A stretch of 64,000 bases of DNA from [Clostridium] clostridioforme AGR2157 (GCF_000424325.1 NZ_AUJR01000010.1:1-64000); one strand, 5' to 3'; shown: positions 53,342 to 62,544, numbered from the stretch's first letter. Numbers and translations: made by a program. The notes: generated by a model from the letters alone, not told the origin.

Positions 53342-53629
53342 TTAAATCTGATGACTTAGTATTTTATGTGCCATGTCAAGTAATTCAGGATTGATTTCCT
53401 CTACCAGGATAACATCCTGTATGGAAGGAAATGCGGAGCGGACTTCTGCGGTTATCAATTCTTCATTGGTGCTGTGAGCGGCAGGACATCCGGAACATTT
53501 TCCGGTCAGCCTTACCCTCAGAATGTTATTTTCCAGGCTTTGAATTACCACATTGCCATTGTGCTCGGCCAGGGACGGCCGGACTTTTGCATCAAGAACA
53601 GCTTCTATTTGTTTGATCGTGGCTTCCAT
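53342..53629 (-). CDS. NifU-like C-terminal domain protein
   Basis: A 95-residue Fe-S scaffold-type protein: IKQIEAVLDAKVRPSLAEHN, then LRVRLTGKCSGCPAAHSTNE with the CxxC (KCSGCP) of the NifU C-terminal domain. It probably holds or transfers an Fe-S cluster. AAGGAGGG lies before the ATG at 53629. It is the only minus-strand gene after 30 kb in the window; the nearby Fe-S enzyme is 4-hydroxybutyryl-CoA dehydratase, a possible but unproven client. Confidence 0.82.
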   Translation of the reverse strand: MEATIKQIEAVLDAKVRPSLAEHNGNVVIQSLENNILRVRLTGKCSGCPAAHSTNEELITAEVRSAFPSIQDVILVEEINPELLDMAHKILSHQI

Positions 53630-53742
53630 GATACACCCTCCTTTGCATTGTAGTTTAACAGCGTGAAAACAGTTTGTCAATGAAAGCTATGATATGAAAA
53701 TTTGATGGATACAGATAAAAAAGATTGGAAAGAAGTGGTGGT

Positions 53743-54642
53743 ATGACTGCTAATTTTGAACACTATAAAATTTTTTATTATGTAGCAAAGTATAAAAATC
53801 TGACCAGAGCAGCCAATGCTCTGGTTACCAGCCAGCCATCTGTGACATACTGCATGCAGAATCTTGAAAGTGTATTGGGATGTAAGCTGTTTATCCGTTC
53901 AAGGAAAGGGGTTACTCTGACTTCAGAGGGGGAACTGCTTTACAGCTATGTTGCTCCGGCCTGTCAGCAGCTGATCCAGGGGGAAGAAAAATTGAAAGAG
54001 CTTCTTGGTGAACAACATGAGTACATAAATGTGGGCGCTACGCAGATAGCTATGCTCTCTTATCTGGTCGCACGCCTGAACCGGTTTCAGGAGCAGTACT
54101 CCCAGGTAAAACTAAATATTTTTAATTACAACACACACCAGACACTGAATGAACTGAAGGCGGGGAAAATAGATCTGGCCATCATCACCACCCCCTTTGA
54201 CCATGAACAGTCATTCAAGGTTGTTAAGGTAAAGGATTTTAACAGCGTATTGGTGGGTGGAGTAAAGTATGCGGAATACGGGAACAAAAATGTATACCTG
54301 GCGGATGTGGCGGGCCTGCCGCTGATCACAATGTCTGACAATACAACCACGTTTCAGTTTTTTCAGGAATTTTACCGTTCCTGCGGACTGACCATGCAGC
54401 CGTCCATTGAAGTGGCATCTATGGACCTTATCCTTCCTGTCATCCTCAAGAATCTGGGAATCGGATTCGTGCCCGAGGAATTTGCACGGCCCCTCATTGA
54501 AAAGGGAGAAATCGTGGTATTTAATCTCTATGAACAGATTCCGAAGCGGAATATATGCATTGTCAGTGACAACAACAGGCCATTGAGCGCGGCTGCCAAA
54601 ACGCTGCAGTACATGCTGGAATATCAGGACAAGGTAATATGA
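53743..54642 (+). CDS. LysR-family transcriptional regulator
   Basis: A 299-residue LysR protein: HTH at the N terminus (FEHYKIFYYVAKYKNLTRAA, LVTSQPSVTYCMQNLESVLG) and an effector domain (INVGATQIAMLSYLVARLNR, FNYNTHQTLNELKAGKIDLA). The ATG at 53743 fits the family start; a TTG six codons earlier is less likely. It precedes the acyl carrier/LuxC-LuxE set by 43 bp in the same direction and is their candidate regulator. It is divergent from the NifU-like gene. Confidence 0.88.
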   Translation: MTANFEHYKIFYYVAKYKNLTRAANALVTSQPSVTYCMQNLESVLGCKLFIRSRKGVTLTSEGELLYSYVAPACQQLIQGEEKLKELLGEQHEYINVGATQIAMLSYLVARLNRFQEQYSQVKLNIFNYNTHQTLNELKAGKIDLAIITTPFDHEQSFKVVKVKDFNSVLVGGVKYAEYGNKNVYLADVAGLPLITMSDNTTTFQFFQEFYRSCGLTMQPSIEVASMDLILPVILKNLGIGFVPEEFARPLIEKGEIVVFNLYEQIPKRNICIVSDNNRPLSAAAKTLQYMLEYQDKVI

Positions 54643-54685
54643 GGATCAGGTAATACCAGGATTTAATTAAGTCAGGAGTATTGCT

Positions 54686-55444
54686 ATGAAAATTGGAATT
54701 AAATTCTGTGGGGGCTGCAATCCGGTATATGACAGGGGCAGACGGGTCAGCAGATTCAGGGAAGCCCACCCCGAGCATGAATATGTGACGTCTGATACAA
54801 ATGCAGTATGTGATATCTGGATGGTTGTCTGTGGATGCAGCCGCAGGTGTGCGGATACAAATGGATTAAAGGCAGGAAGGGGCATTGTCCTGCTGTGGGA
54901 TGAGGACAGCTTTAAACGGCTGGAAGAAGAAGCCGCAGAGGCGGCCCGGGAAGGGGAAGCCGGCGGCAGTGACAGGAGAGTGCTTCATCTGCATGAGAAA
55001 GCAAGGCGGTCCAGGGTGATGACCAGTGAAGATGTCCGAAGCTTTGCGGCCCTCACGGGAGATAAAAGCCGCCTGCATCTGGATTCCCACACCGCGTCCA
55101 GGGCCGGCTTTGAACGCCCGTTGGTCCATGGCATGTTTCTGGATTCCCTGGTATCGGCTGTCATGGGAACAGACCTGCCGGGAAGCGGTACTCTATATAC
55201 GGAACATACCGCCAGATTCATACGGCCGGTTTACATAGGAGATACCATAGAGATCACAGTGGAATTTGTCTCCTTCGAGGAGCGGGAAGACTGCTATATA
55301 GGCATGTTCCGGGGAACCTGCAGGAACCAGAATGGCGAGAGGGTGCTGTCGGCAATGTGCAGCCAGATAATGAAGAAAAGCTTGTTTAAAGTAGTAGCAG
55401 AGGAAAGTGAGCAGACGGATTATGACGAATTTAGAGAAATATGA
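54686..55444 (+). CDS. MaoC-like dehydratase with N-terminal Cys-rich domain
   Basis: The 252-residue protein has two parts. Residues 1-75 contain KFCGGCNPVYDRGRR and CGCSRRCADTNG, a CGGC-type Cys-rich module that may bind metal. Residues about 105-240 are a hot-dog MaoC domain: DVRSFAALTGDKSRLHLD with the hydratase dyad D and H, FERPLVHGMFLDSLVSAVMG and RPVYIGDTIEITVEF. MaoC domains hydrate trans-2-enoyl-CoA or enoyl-ACP to (R)-3-hydroxyacyl thioesters. It is the first gene of the carrier-protein/LuxC/LuxE run and overlaps the carrier gene by 23 bp. Confidence 0.82.
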   Translation: MKIGIKFCGGCNPVYDRGRRVSRFREAHPEHEYVTSDTNAVCDIWMVVCGCSRRCADTNGLKAGRGIVLLWDEDSFKRLEEEAAEAAREGEAGGSDRRVLHLHEKARRSRVMTSEDVRSFAALTGDKSRLHLDSHTASRAGFERPLVHGMFLDSLVSAVMGTDLPGSGTLYTEHTARFIRPVYIGDTIEITVEFVSFEEREDCYIGMFRGTCRNQNGERVLSAMCSQIMKKSLFKVVAEESEQTDYDEFREI

Positions 55445-55658
55445 CCAGTTGTTTATGAGAAATCTAAAGGTGAAGAGGGAGGAGCTGGAGCGGCTTAAAT
55501 ACAGGGGGATACGTGCATGGGACTCCCTGGGGCATATGGATCTGATTGCGGATCTGGAAGAAGCGTTTGATATCCACATGGGTACGATGGATGTCATGGA
55601 TTTTTCTTCTTATGAAAAGGGAAAAGAGATCCTAAAAAAATATGGAGTGGATATCTGA
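55422..55658 (+). CDS. acyl carrier protein
   Basis: A 78-residue acidic, helical protein with the phosphopantetheine site at Ser35 in RAWDSLGHMDLIADLEEAF, the D-S-L pattern of acyl/peptidyl carriers. It is not the housekeeping AcpP, whose context (fatty acid genes) and sequence differ. The ATG at 55422 lies inside the MaoC gene. In this setting it should hold the acyl chain for the adjoining hydratase, synthetase, reductase and ligase. No phosphopantetheinyl transferase is present in the window. Confidence 0.85.
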   Translation: MTNLEKYDQLFMRNLKVKREELERLKYRGIRAWDSLGHMDLIADLEEAFDIHMGTMDVMDFSSYEKGKEILKKYGVDI

Positions 55659-55679
55659 AGCTCCGAAGGCAGGCATTTT

Positions 55680-56351
55680 GTGAAAGAAAATGAAACAGTG
55701 ACACGGATTACCGTATGCCGTGACAGCCTGACCCAGAGTAACTGCTATCTGATCGGGGAGAAGGGCGGGGCGATGGTAATCGATCCCAATCATTTTGAAC
55801 TGGTAGAAAATGCATTAAGGGAACAAGCCCTGACACCTGAACTGGTCATGCTGTCACATGAGCACTGCGATCATATACGGGGGCTGGAGGAGCTGAGAAA
55901 CCATTGGAAGGTAAAAGTTCTATGCAGCAGGCGGTGCAGTCAGGGAATCGGAGATATCACTCAGAATATGTCCCGGATGATGGAAGTTTATCTGCTTTAC
56001 CGTACGCAGCAGAGCGTTGTATACCCACCTTTTATCTGCAGGCCTGCGGAACTGGTATATGATGCCCCTTATGATTTTACGTGGCATGGACACAGGTTTT
56101 TGTGTACGCCGCTTCCCGGACACTCGGGAGGAAGCAGCTGCATTTTTATGGATGATACCTGCCTGTTTACCGGAGATTATCTGATACCGGGCGAGCAGGT
56201 GGTGACAAGGCTTCCGGGAGGCAGTGAACAGGAATACGAGGAGACGGCAAAGCCGTGGCTGTCTGCATTGAAGGCAGGACTGACCATATATCCCGGACAC
56301 AATGACAGCTATGTTCTGACCAGGGAGGTGAAGGAACGGTATGGATTATGA
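55680..56351 (+). CDS. metallo-beta-lactamase-fold hydrolase (thioesterase-like)
   Basis: A 223-residue MBL protein with the zinc signature SHEHCDH (H-x-H-x-D-H variant at about residue 60), GHSGGS, FTGDYLIPG and YPGHND supplying the remaining ligands. The size and motifs resemble glyoxalase II/thioester hydrolases. Between an acyl carrier protein and LuxE it may release acyl chains or edit the carrier. GTG at 55680 is the start; the end overlaps the LuxE-like gene by 11 bp. Confidence 0.82.
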   Translation: MKENETVTRITVCRDSLTQSNCYLIGEKGGAMVIDPNHFELVENALREQALTPELVMLSHEHCDHIRGLEELRNHWKVKVLCSRRCSQGIGDITQNMSRMMEVYLLYRTQQSVVYPPFICRPAELVYDAPYDFTWHGHRFLCTPLPGHSGGSSCIFMDDTCLFTGDYLIPGEQVVTRLPGGSEQEYEETAKPWLSALKAGLTIYPGHNDSYVLTREVKERYGL

Positions 56352-57414
56352 ATTACTTCTGGCAATAAGACCCTATTCTCTGGACAGATCCGGGAAGAAG
56401 AAAATGTTCGGGGAATGGCTGACGGAGCTGACAGAGTATCACAGGCACAACTGTATCCCATATGAACGGCTGCTAAACGCCATGGATGTACAGCCGGACA
56501 GAAAGATGGAGGAAGAGGAAATCCCCATGCTTCCCATCAATCTGTTTAAAAACATGGAGCTTAAAAGCATTGCTCCGGAGCGGATCTTCAAAATCGTGAC
56601 ATCCTCAGGCACAGAGGGCCAGGAGGTATCCAAAATTTATCTGGATACGGATACTGCCAGGTATCAGCAGATTGCGCTGGCGAATATAGGCGAGGATTTC
56701 TGGGGAGGTCAGCGGATTCCGTTTCTGGTGATTGACAGCCCGGATGTATTAAAGAAAAGAGAGATGTTTTCTGCCAGGGGTGCCGGGATTTTGGGATTTT
56801 CCATTTTTTCATCCAGAATATGTTATGCACTGGACCGTGAGATGCGGCTGGACATAGATGGGGTGGAGGCATTTCTGGAACAGTATAAGGGAAAGAAGAT
56901 TCTTGTTTTTGGTTTTACTTACATGATATGGAAGTATTTGTATGAGGTTCTGGCCTCCCAGGGGAAAAAACTGGATCTTACTAATGGGATTCTTGTTCAT
57001 GGAGGAGGATGGAAAAAACTGGAGAACAAGTCTGTCTCCTCAGAGGAGTTTAAAGACAGGATCAGTCAGGTAACAGGTATCAGCCGGATCCATAATTATT
57101 ATGGAATGGCTGAACAGACCGGATGTATCTATATGGAATGCTCCTGCGGCAATCTTCATGCCAGTGTCTACTCGGACATCATAACAAGAAGGCCGGATGA
57201 TTTCAGTCCCTGCAGCTATGGAGAAAAAGGTATCATCCAGGTTCTGTCCCCATTGGCACGTTCATATCCCGGACATTCAATTTTGACTGAGGATGAGGGA
57301 ATCCTGCTGGGGGAAGATGATTGTCCATGCGGGCGCCTGGGAAAATATTTTAGGGTGACAGGGAGAATCCGTCAGGCACAGGTCAGGGGGTGCAGTGATA
57401 CATATGAAGGATGA
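56341..57414 (+). CDS. LuxE-like acyl-protein synthetase
   Basis: A 357-residue adenylate-forming protein of the LuxE family: FKIVTSSGTEGQEVSKIYLD is the AMP-binding P-loop (S-S-G-T-x-G), with FGFTYMIWKYLYEVLA, ILVHGGGWKKLE, NYYGMAEQTGCIYMEC and a Cys-rich CPCGRLGKYFRVTGR. LuxE activates fatty acids and passes them to the LuxC reductase, and such a partner gene follows immediately. Overlaps on both sides (11 bp upstream, 11 bp downstream) suggest a stoichiometric complex. Confidence 0.85.
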   Translation: MDYELLLAIRPYSLDRSGKKKMFGEWLTELTEYHRHNCIPYERLLNAMDVQPDRKMEEEEIPMLPINLFKNMELKSIAPERIFKIVTSSGTEGQEVSKIYLDTDTARYQQIALANIGEDFWGGQRIPFLVIDSPDVLKKREMFSARGAGILGFSIFSSRICYALDREMRLDIDGVEAFLEQYKGKKILVFGFTYMIWKYLYEVLASQGKKLDLTNGILVHGGGWKKLENKSVSSEEFKDRISQVTGISRIHNYYGMAEQTGCIYMECSCGNLHASVYSDIITRRPDDFSPCSYGEKGIIQVLSPLARSYPGHSILTEDEGILLGEDDCPCGRLGKYFRVTGRIRQAQVRGCSDTYEG

Positions 57415-58609
57415 AGTGATCGTTCTGGCCGGTACAGGGCAGCCCGAGGCAAAACCATGGGAGCCCTTTGCCGAACCGGTCATGGAGTTTCTTGGGCAGC
57501 TGTCCTGTGAGATACGCCGCAGCAGGCAGCAGTATGAGGAGATGGCGGCTTTTGGATTCTGGTGCCGCAGATACCATATGGAGGAGTTCAGGAAACGGTA
57601 TAAGGACGGCCGGGTCCGTTTGGGCCGGGGAGTTATTTTACATATCCCTGCCTCCAATGTCCCGCTGCTGTTTGCCTATAGTATGGTAATGGGGCTGCTG
57701 GCAGGCAACAGCTGTGCGGTCCGCATTTCTTCCAGAAGTCATGAGCAGGACCGGATTATGTGCATCATCATGGAAGGACTGTTAAAACATCCTGATCATA
57801 CGGAATTGAGAAAACGGATATCTGTTTTTACCTGTGCTCGCGATTCCTCTGCGATCGCCGGGCTGCTTGCGCAGTGCGCGGGCTGTGTTGTATGGGGAGG
57901 AGACCGGACTATAAAGGAGATCAGGGCCCTGCCCATGAGACCTGACGCGGTTCAGATGGGGTTCCCCGACCGGTATTCCATCTGTATACTGGATACGGCT
58001 CATGTGTGCAGTCTGACGGATGATGAGCTGAAACACCTGGTCCACCGATTTTACAATGACACATATGTACTGGACCAGAATGCATGTTCAAGTCCGGTGG
58101 CTGTCATATGGAATCAGAAGTCCGGCTCAGAGACAGCGGAGCACATACGGACACGATGGTGGAACATGGTAGCGGAGGAGGCCGGGGATTATCACATGAC
58201 GGCCCATAAGGCAACGGTCAAATATGAGCAATTGTGCAGATACGCTATGGAATCCCAGGAGACAGTGAAAGTCACGCGCTATGGCAACCGGCTTTATACC
58301 ATCAGGCTGTCATGTGTTCCTGAGCATCCGGATCAGCTTAAGGGAAGCTTTGGACTGTTTTTTGAGTACACAGGGGATTGGAGGGAGGCGGTGGGACGCA
58401 TGGCCACAAGCCGGCTTCAGACCATTACATACCATGGAATAAAAGCACAGGAAATAGAGGAGCATGTGGTAGCGAATCACCTTTTTGGAGTTCACCGCAT
58501 CGTCCCGGTGGGGCAGGCTGCGGATATGGATCTCATATGGGATGGGCAGGATTTTATCACTGTGCTGTCCAGGCAGATTGGCAGGGGGGTGCAAGATGGG
58601 TCTATTTGA
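57404..58609 (+). CDS. LuxC-like acyl reductase (fatty-acyl-CoA/acyl-protein reductase)
   Basis: A 401-residue LuxC-family, aldehyde-dehydrogenase-related enzyme. It has LGRGVILHIPASNVPLLFAY (N-terminal nucleotide region), GGDRTIKEIRAL, FPDRYSICILD and the catalytic Cys228 in YVLDQNACSSPVAV, with LQTITYHG near the end. LuxC reduces acyl thioesters to aldehydes with NADPH through an acyl-cysteine intermediate. The ATG at 57404 is used (AGGGGGTG 11 bases upstream); GTG at 57395 is an alternative. It is coupled to the LuxE-like gene (11-bp overlap) and the acyl ligase (14-bp overlap). Confidence 0.85.
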   Translation: MKDEVIVLAGTGQPEAKPWEPFAEPVMEFLGQLSCEIRRSRQQYEEMAAFGFWCRRYHMEEFRKRYKDGRVRLGRGVILHIPASNVPLLFAYSMVMGLLAGNSCAVRISSRSHEQDRIMCIIMEGLLKHPDHTELRKRISVFTCARDSSAIAGLLAQCAGCVVWGGDRTIKEIRALPMRPDAVQMGFPDRYSICILDTAHVCSLTDDELKHLVHRFYNDTYVLDQNACSSPVAVIWNQKSGSETAEHIRTRWWNMVAEEAGDYHMTAHKATVKYEQLCRYAMESQETVKVTRYGNRLYTIRLSCVPEHPDQLKGSFGLFFEYTGDWREAVGRMATSRLQTITYHGIKAQEIEEHVVANHLFGVHRIVPVGQAADMDLIWDGQDFITVLSRQIGRGVQDGSI

Positions 58610-60065
58610 TAATGAACTACGGTATGGGGAACGGCCATTGGCTATTGATGATCAGGGCAGGACCGCGTCCAGTCAGGAGCTGGATGCTTTTTCAGGTGAA
58701 TTATATGAGAAAACAGGGGGTAAAAAGCTGATCTTTATTCTCTGTGAGAACACGCTGGAGTCGTTGTTTGGTTATCTGGGCAGCTTAAAGACGGGCATTG
58801 TCCCGCTGATGCTGGAGAGCCATATTCATCCGGAACTGCTTGAAGGGCTTATAAAGGAGTACCACCCGTCTTTCTTATATGTACCTGATACATGGGCGGA
58901 CAGGATAAAAGACTGTGAGGTTGTATGGAAGTACGGCGGATACTGCCTTTGCAGCAGGAATGAAAAGCAGCCTCCATCCCTTTACAGTGAATTGGCATTA
59001 CTCCTGACAACGTCAGGAAGTACGGGCAGCCCCAAGCTGGTCAGGCAGAGTAAGGCGAATATTGTATCCAATGCTGGATCGATTGCCTGCTATCTGGAGA
59101 TTGACCGGGATGAACGGCCGGTAACAACGTTACCCATGAATTATACATACGGTCTGTCAATTATCAACAGTCATGTATTAAAGGGTGCCACGCTTCTGCT
59201 TACATCCTATGGAGTAATAGAACGTCCCTTTTGGGATTTTGCAAAGGAGATGAGAGCCACCTCCATTGCCGGAGTCCCCTATACATATCAGATCTTAAAA
59301 CGGATCGGCATGATGGATATGGAATTGCCGGATCTTAAAACCATGACACAGGCGGGCGGCAAACTGCCCTTAAATTTGCACAGAGAATTTGCATTATATG
59401 CAGAACAGACAGGAAAGAAATTTGTTGTCATGTATGGACAGACGGAAGCCACGGCCCGTATGGGATATCTTCCGGCGTCCAGGTCATTGGAAAAATGCGG
59501 AAGTATGGGGATTGCCATACCGGGCGGAAGTTTTTGGCTGGAGGATGACCAGGGAAATAGGATCATGGAGCCGGATACCCAGGGAGAACTGGTTTACCAG
59601 GGAGAAAATGTTGCTTTGGGTTATGCCTGCGGCAGGGATGACCTTATAAAGGAGGACGAATGGAAGGGAGTCCTGCATACCGGTGACATGGCCAGGAGGG
59701 ACAGTGATGGGTATTACTATATTACGGGAAGAAAAAAGCGATTTATTAAAATCTTCGGCAACCGAATCAATCTGGATGAAGTGGAGCGGCTTTTAAAGGA
59801 ACGGTATGAGGGAACTGATTTTGCATGTGTGGGGATAGATGATTGTCTTAGGATCTTTACGGATTTCAGACAGCCGGATGCAGGGGAACAGGTTTTAGAT
59901 TACCTGTATCAGGTAACCGGAATTGGCGCCAGGGCAGTGCGGGTACGTTGCCTGGATCAGATACCCAAGAATGAATCAGGAAAAACCCTTTATAAAGAAT
60001 TGGAAGCCAAAGCAGAGGACGGGTCATACACAGGTGAAAAGGGCAGTTTATGTGGGGAATTTTGA
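58596..60065 (+). CDS. AMP-forming acyl ligase (acyl-CoA synthetase-like)
   Basis: A 489-residue ANL-superfamily enzyme: LLTTSGSTGSPKLVRQSKAN (P-loop), PMNYTYGLSIINSHVLKGA, VMYGQTEATARMGYLPASRS, HTGDMARRDSDGYYYITGRK and the C-terminal catalytic Lys in IPKNESGKTLYKEL. It would adenylate a carboxylic acid and load it on CoA or on the carrier protein. The ATG at 58596 with AGGGGGG upstream is favoured over the ORF start 37 codons earlier. Its 3' end overlaps the CoaD-like gene by 32 bp. Confidence 0.85.
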   Translation: MGLFDNELRYGERPLAIDDQGRTASSQELDAFSGELYEKTGGKKLIFILCENTLESLFGYLGSLKTGIVPLMLESHIHPELLEGLIKEYHPSFLYVPDTWADRIKDCEVVWKYGGYCLCSRNEKQPPSLYSELALLLTTSGSTGSPKLVRQSKANIVSNAGSIACYLEIDRDERPVTTLPMNYTYGLSIINSHVLKGATLLLTSYGVIERPFWDFAKEMRATSIAGVPYTYQILKRIGMMDMELPDLKTMTQAGGKLPLNLHREFALYAEQTGKKFVVMYGQTEATARMGYLPASRSLEKCGSMGIAIPGGSFWLEDDQGNRIMEPDTQGELVYQGENVALGYACGRDDLIKEDEWKGVLHTGDMARRDSDGYYYITGRKKRFIKIFGNRINLDEVERLLKERYEGTDFACVGIDDCLRIFTDFRQPDAGEQVLDYLYQVTGIGARAVRVRCLDQIPKNESGKTLYKELEAKAEDGSYTGEKGSLCGEF

Positions 60066-60507
60066 CCCTGTAACATTAGGTCATGTGGATATCATACAGC
60101 GGTCTGTGCGCATAGCAGATCAGTTGGTGATAGGGGTCAAAAGCCAAAGGCCGGGCGGATTCATGTTCAGCCTGGAACAAAGAATGGGATATCTAAGGAT
60201 GGCGCTGCATAATTTACAGCATGTGATAATACGGGAATGCGGACAGGATATTGTGAATTTTGCCAGAACCAACGGCGCCGAAGTTATTATCCGGGGAGTG
60301 CGCAATATTGCAGATTTTGAACATGAGCTGCACCAGTCCCAGATAAACCAGAAAATGAATCCGGGAATCAACACTGTTTTATTTATGGCTGACACCCAAT
60401 ATTCATTTTTAAGCTCAGGGATTGTCAGGGAGCTTCTTAGCTTTGATAAGGATATTTCCTGTTTTGTTCCTAAGAGGGCCGCGGATTTGGTGAAAGCAGA
60501 TAAATAA
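60034..60507 (+). CDS. CoaD-like phosphopantetheine adenylyltransferase paralogue
   Basis: A 157-residue nucleotidyltransferase of the HxGH family: RAVYVGNFDPVTLGHVDIIQ (nucleotide site, G-N-F-D-P-V-T-x-G-H), EVIIRGVRNIADFEHE, and YSFLSSGIVRELLSFD. CoaD makes dephospho-CoA from phosphopantetheine. The start is GTG at 60034; it begins inside the ligase gene. A second copy beyond the housekeeping enzyme is expected but cannot be seen here, so a specialised role for the carrier system is inference. Confidence 0.8.
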   Translation: MKRAVYVGNFDPVTLGHVDIIQRSVRIADQLVIGVKSQRPGGFMFSLEQRMGYLRMALHNLQHVIIRECGQDIVNFARTNGAEVIIRGVRNIADFEHELHQSQINQKMNPGINTVLFMADTQYSFLSSGIVRELLSFDKDISCFVPKRAADLVKADK

Positions 60508-60543
60508 GGGCATGTGTGCCTGATTGTTAAAGGAGGATAAGTA

Positions 60544-61725
60544 ATGGCTAAAAAGATTGTACTGGCAGGAGCCTGCCGTACCGCAATCGGAACCATGGGA
60601 GGAGCGCTCAGCACAACTTCATCCCAGGAATTGGGGGCTGCTGTCATAAGAGACGCCCTGAGAAGGACCGGCATAAAACCGGAACAGGTTGACTTTGTAT
60701 ACATGGGATGTGTCCTACAGGCCGGTCTGGGCCAGAATGTAGCGAGGCAGGCTTCCTTAAAAGCCGGACTTCCGGTTGAAACACCGGCTGTTACCATCAA
60801 TGTGGTATGCGGTTCCGGCCTGGACAGTGTGAACCTGGCGGCGCAGATGATCCAATGTGGGGATGCGGACATTGTGGTGGCCGGAGGAACAGAGAATATG
60901 TCCATGGCACCGTATCTGTTAAAAAATGCTAGATATGGTTACCGGATGAATAATGGGCAGCTCATTGACAGCATGGTGAATGACGCCCTGTGGGATGCCT
61001 TTTATGATTACCATATGGGTATCACTGCTGAGAATGTGGCGGAAAGATGGGGGCTGACCAGGGAAGAGCTGGACCGGTTTGCGGCTGACAGCCAGCAAAA
61101 AGCCTGCGCAGCCATGGAATCAGGACGCTTTAAGAATGAGATCGTCCCGGTGGAGATTAAGAAAAAGAAGGAAACCATTGTCTTTGATGTGGATGAGGGT
61201 CCCCGTCCCGGAACAACGGCTGAAGGAATTGCAAGACTTCGCCCTGCTTTTAAGCCGGACGGTATGGTAACAGCGGCCAATGCTTCCAGTATTAATGACG
61301 GTGCGGCAGCGGTTATTGTGATGAGTGAGGAAAAGGCGAAGGAGCTGGGGGTAAAGCCTATGGCAGTCTGGGTGGCAGGAGCCCTGGCCGGTGTCGCACC
61401 GGAGATCATGGGGGTTGGCCCTGTGGCCGCAACTAAAAAGGTGATGGAAAAAACAGGTCTGTCTATGGATTCCTTTGATCTAATTGAAGCAAATGAAGCC
61501 TTTGCAGCCCAGTCCCTGGCCGTGGCCCGTGAGCTTAGCTTTGACATGACAAAGGTAAATGTAAATGGAGGCGCCATTGCACTGGGGCATCCGGTGGGAG
61601 CTTCCGGATGCCGTATCCTTGTAACCCTGCTTCATGAGATGGAAAAGAGAGGGGTAAAGAGGGGGCTAGCAACCTTATGTATTGGCGGCGGCATGGGCTG
61701 CGCAACGGTTGTGGAGAGGGAATAA
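60544..61725 (+). CDS. thlA: acetyl-CoA C-acetyltransferase (thiolase)
   Basis: Condenses two acetyl-CoA to acetoacetyl-CoA, or cleaves it. The 393-residue protein has the acyl-Cys in [19 protein letters not shown], the [15 protein letters not shown] block, [16 protein letters not shown] and the second Cys in [18 protein letters not shown] precedes the ATG. It leads the butyrate run thlA-crt-hbd-bcd and starts 36 bp after the CoaD-like gene on the same strand, so read-through is possible. Confidence 0.93.
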   Translation: MAKKIVLAGACRTAIGTMGGALSTTSSQELGAAVIRDALRRTGIKPEQVDFVYMGCVLQAGLGQNVARQASLKAGLPVETPAVTINVVCGSGLDSVNLAAQMIQCGDADIVVAGGTENMSMAPYLLKNARYGYRMNNGQLIDSMVNDALWDAFYDYHMGITAENVAERWGLTREELDRFAADSQQKACAAMESGRFKNEIVPVEIKKKKETIVFDVDEGPRPGTTAEGIARLRPAFKPDGMVTAANASSINDGAAAVIVMSEEKAKELGVKPMAVWVAGALAGVAPEIMGVGPVAATKKVMEKTGLSMDSFDLIEANEAFAAQSLAVARELSFDMTKVNVNGGAIALGHPVGASGCRILVTLLHEMEKRGVKRGLATLCIGGGMGCATVVERE

Positions 61726-61767
61726 AATTCTGAAATTGGAGAAAAAGCGAAATCGAGGTGGTATGGT

Positions 61768-62544
61768 ATGGAGTTTGTTATATATGAAGCGGAAGGGCAG
61801 ATCGGAATTATTACAATTAACCGTCCCAAGGCTTTAAATGCACTCAACAGCCAGGTGTTAAGAGAACTTGATAAAGTCCTCGGCCAGGTGGACACGGATA
61901 CGGTCCGGGTATTGATCCTTACAGGTGCAGGGGATAGGGCCTTTGTAGCAGGGGCTGATATTTCTGAGATGAGCACCTTTACAAAGGAGGAAGGAGAAGC
62001 CTTTGGAAGAGAGGGTAATAATATATTCAGACGCCTTGAGACATTTCCCATTCCGGTTATAGCAGCGGTGAATGGTTTTGCTTTGGGGGGAGGCTGTGAA
62101 CTGGCTCTAAGCTGTGATATACGTATCTGCTCGGAACAGGCTGTTTTTGGACAGCCGGAAGCCGGCCTTGGCATCACTCCCGGATTTGGCGGTACCCAGA
62201 GGCTGGCAAGGACTGTCGGCACGGGAATGGCAAAGCAAATGATCTATATGGCCAAAAATATAAAGGCGGAGGAAGCATACAGGATTGGACTGGTGAATGC
62301 CGTATATCCCCAGGAGGAACTGATGGGAGCTGCCAGAAAAATGGCGGAGGGCATTGCCGGAAATGCTCCCATTGCGGTGAGAAACTGTAAAAAGGCAATC
62401 AACGAAGGCTTGCAGGTGGATATGGATCAAGCCCTTGTGATCGAGGAGCATCTGTTTGGAACCTGTTTTGAAACCCATGACCAGAAGGAGGGAATGGGGG
62501 CATTTCTTGAGAAAAGGAAAGAGAAGCATTTCATTAACAGATGA
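61768..62544 (+). CDS. crt: 3-hydroxybutyryl-CoA dehydratase (crotonase)
   Basis: Reversibly dehydrates 3-hydroxybutyryl-CoA to crotonyl-CoA. The 258-residue enoyl-CoA hydratase-family protein has the oxyanion-hole region RAFVAGADISEMS, VNGFALGGGCELALSCDIRI with Glu, and the second Glu in GQPEAGLGITPGFGGTQRLA. It lies 42 bp after thlA. It joins the crotonyl-CoA made from 4-hydroxybutyrate to the acetyl-CoA branch. Confidence 0.92.
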   Translation: MEFVIYEAEGQIGIITINRPKALNALNSQVLRELDKVLGQVDTDTVRVLILTGAGDRAFVAGADISEMSTFTKEEGEAFGREGNNIFRRLETFPIPVIAAVNGFALGGGCELALSCDIRICSEQAVFGQPEAGLGITPGFGGTQRLARTVGTGMAKQMIYMAKNIKAEEAYRIGLVNAVYPQEELMGAARKMAEGIAGNAPIAVRNCKKAINEGLQVDMDQALVIEEHLFGTCFETHDQKEGMGAFLEKRKEKHFINR

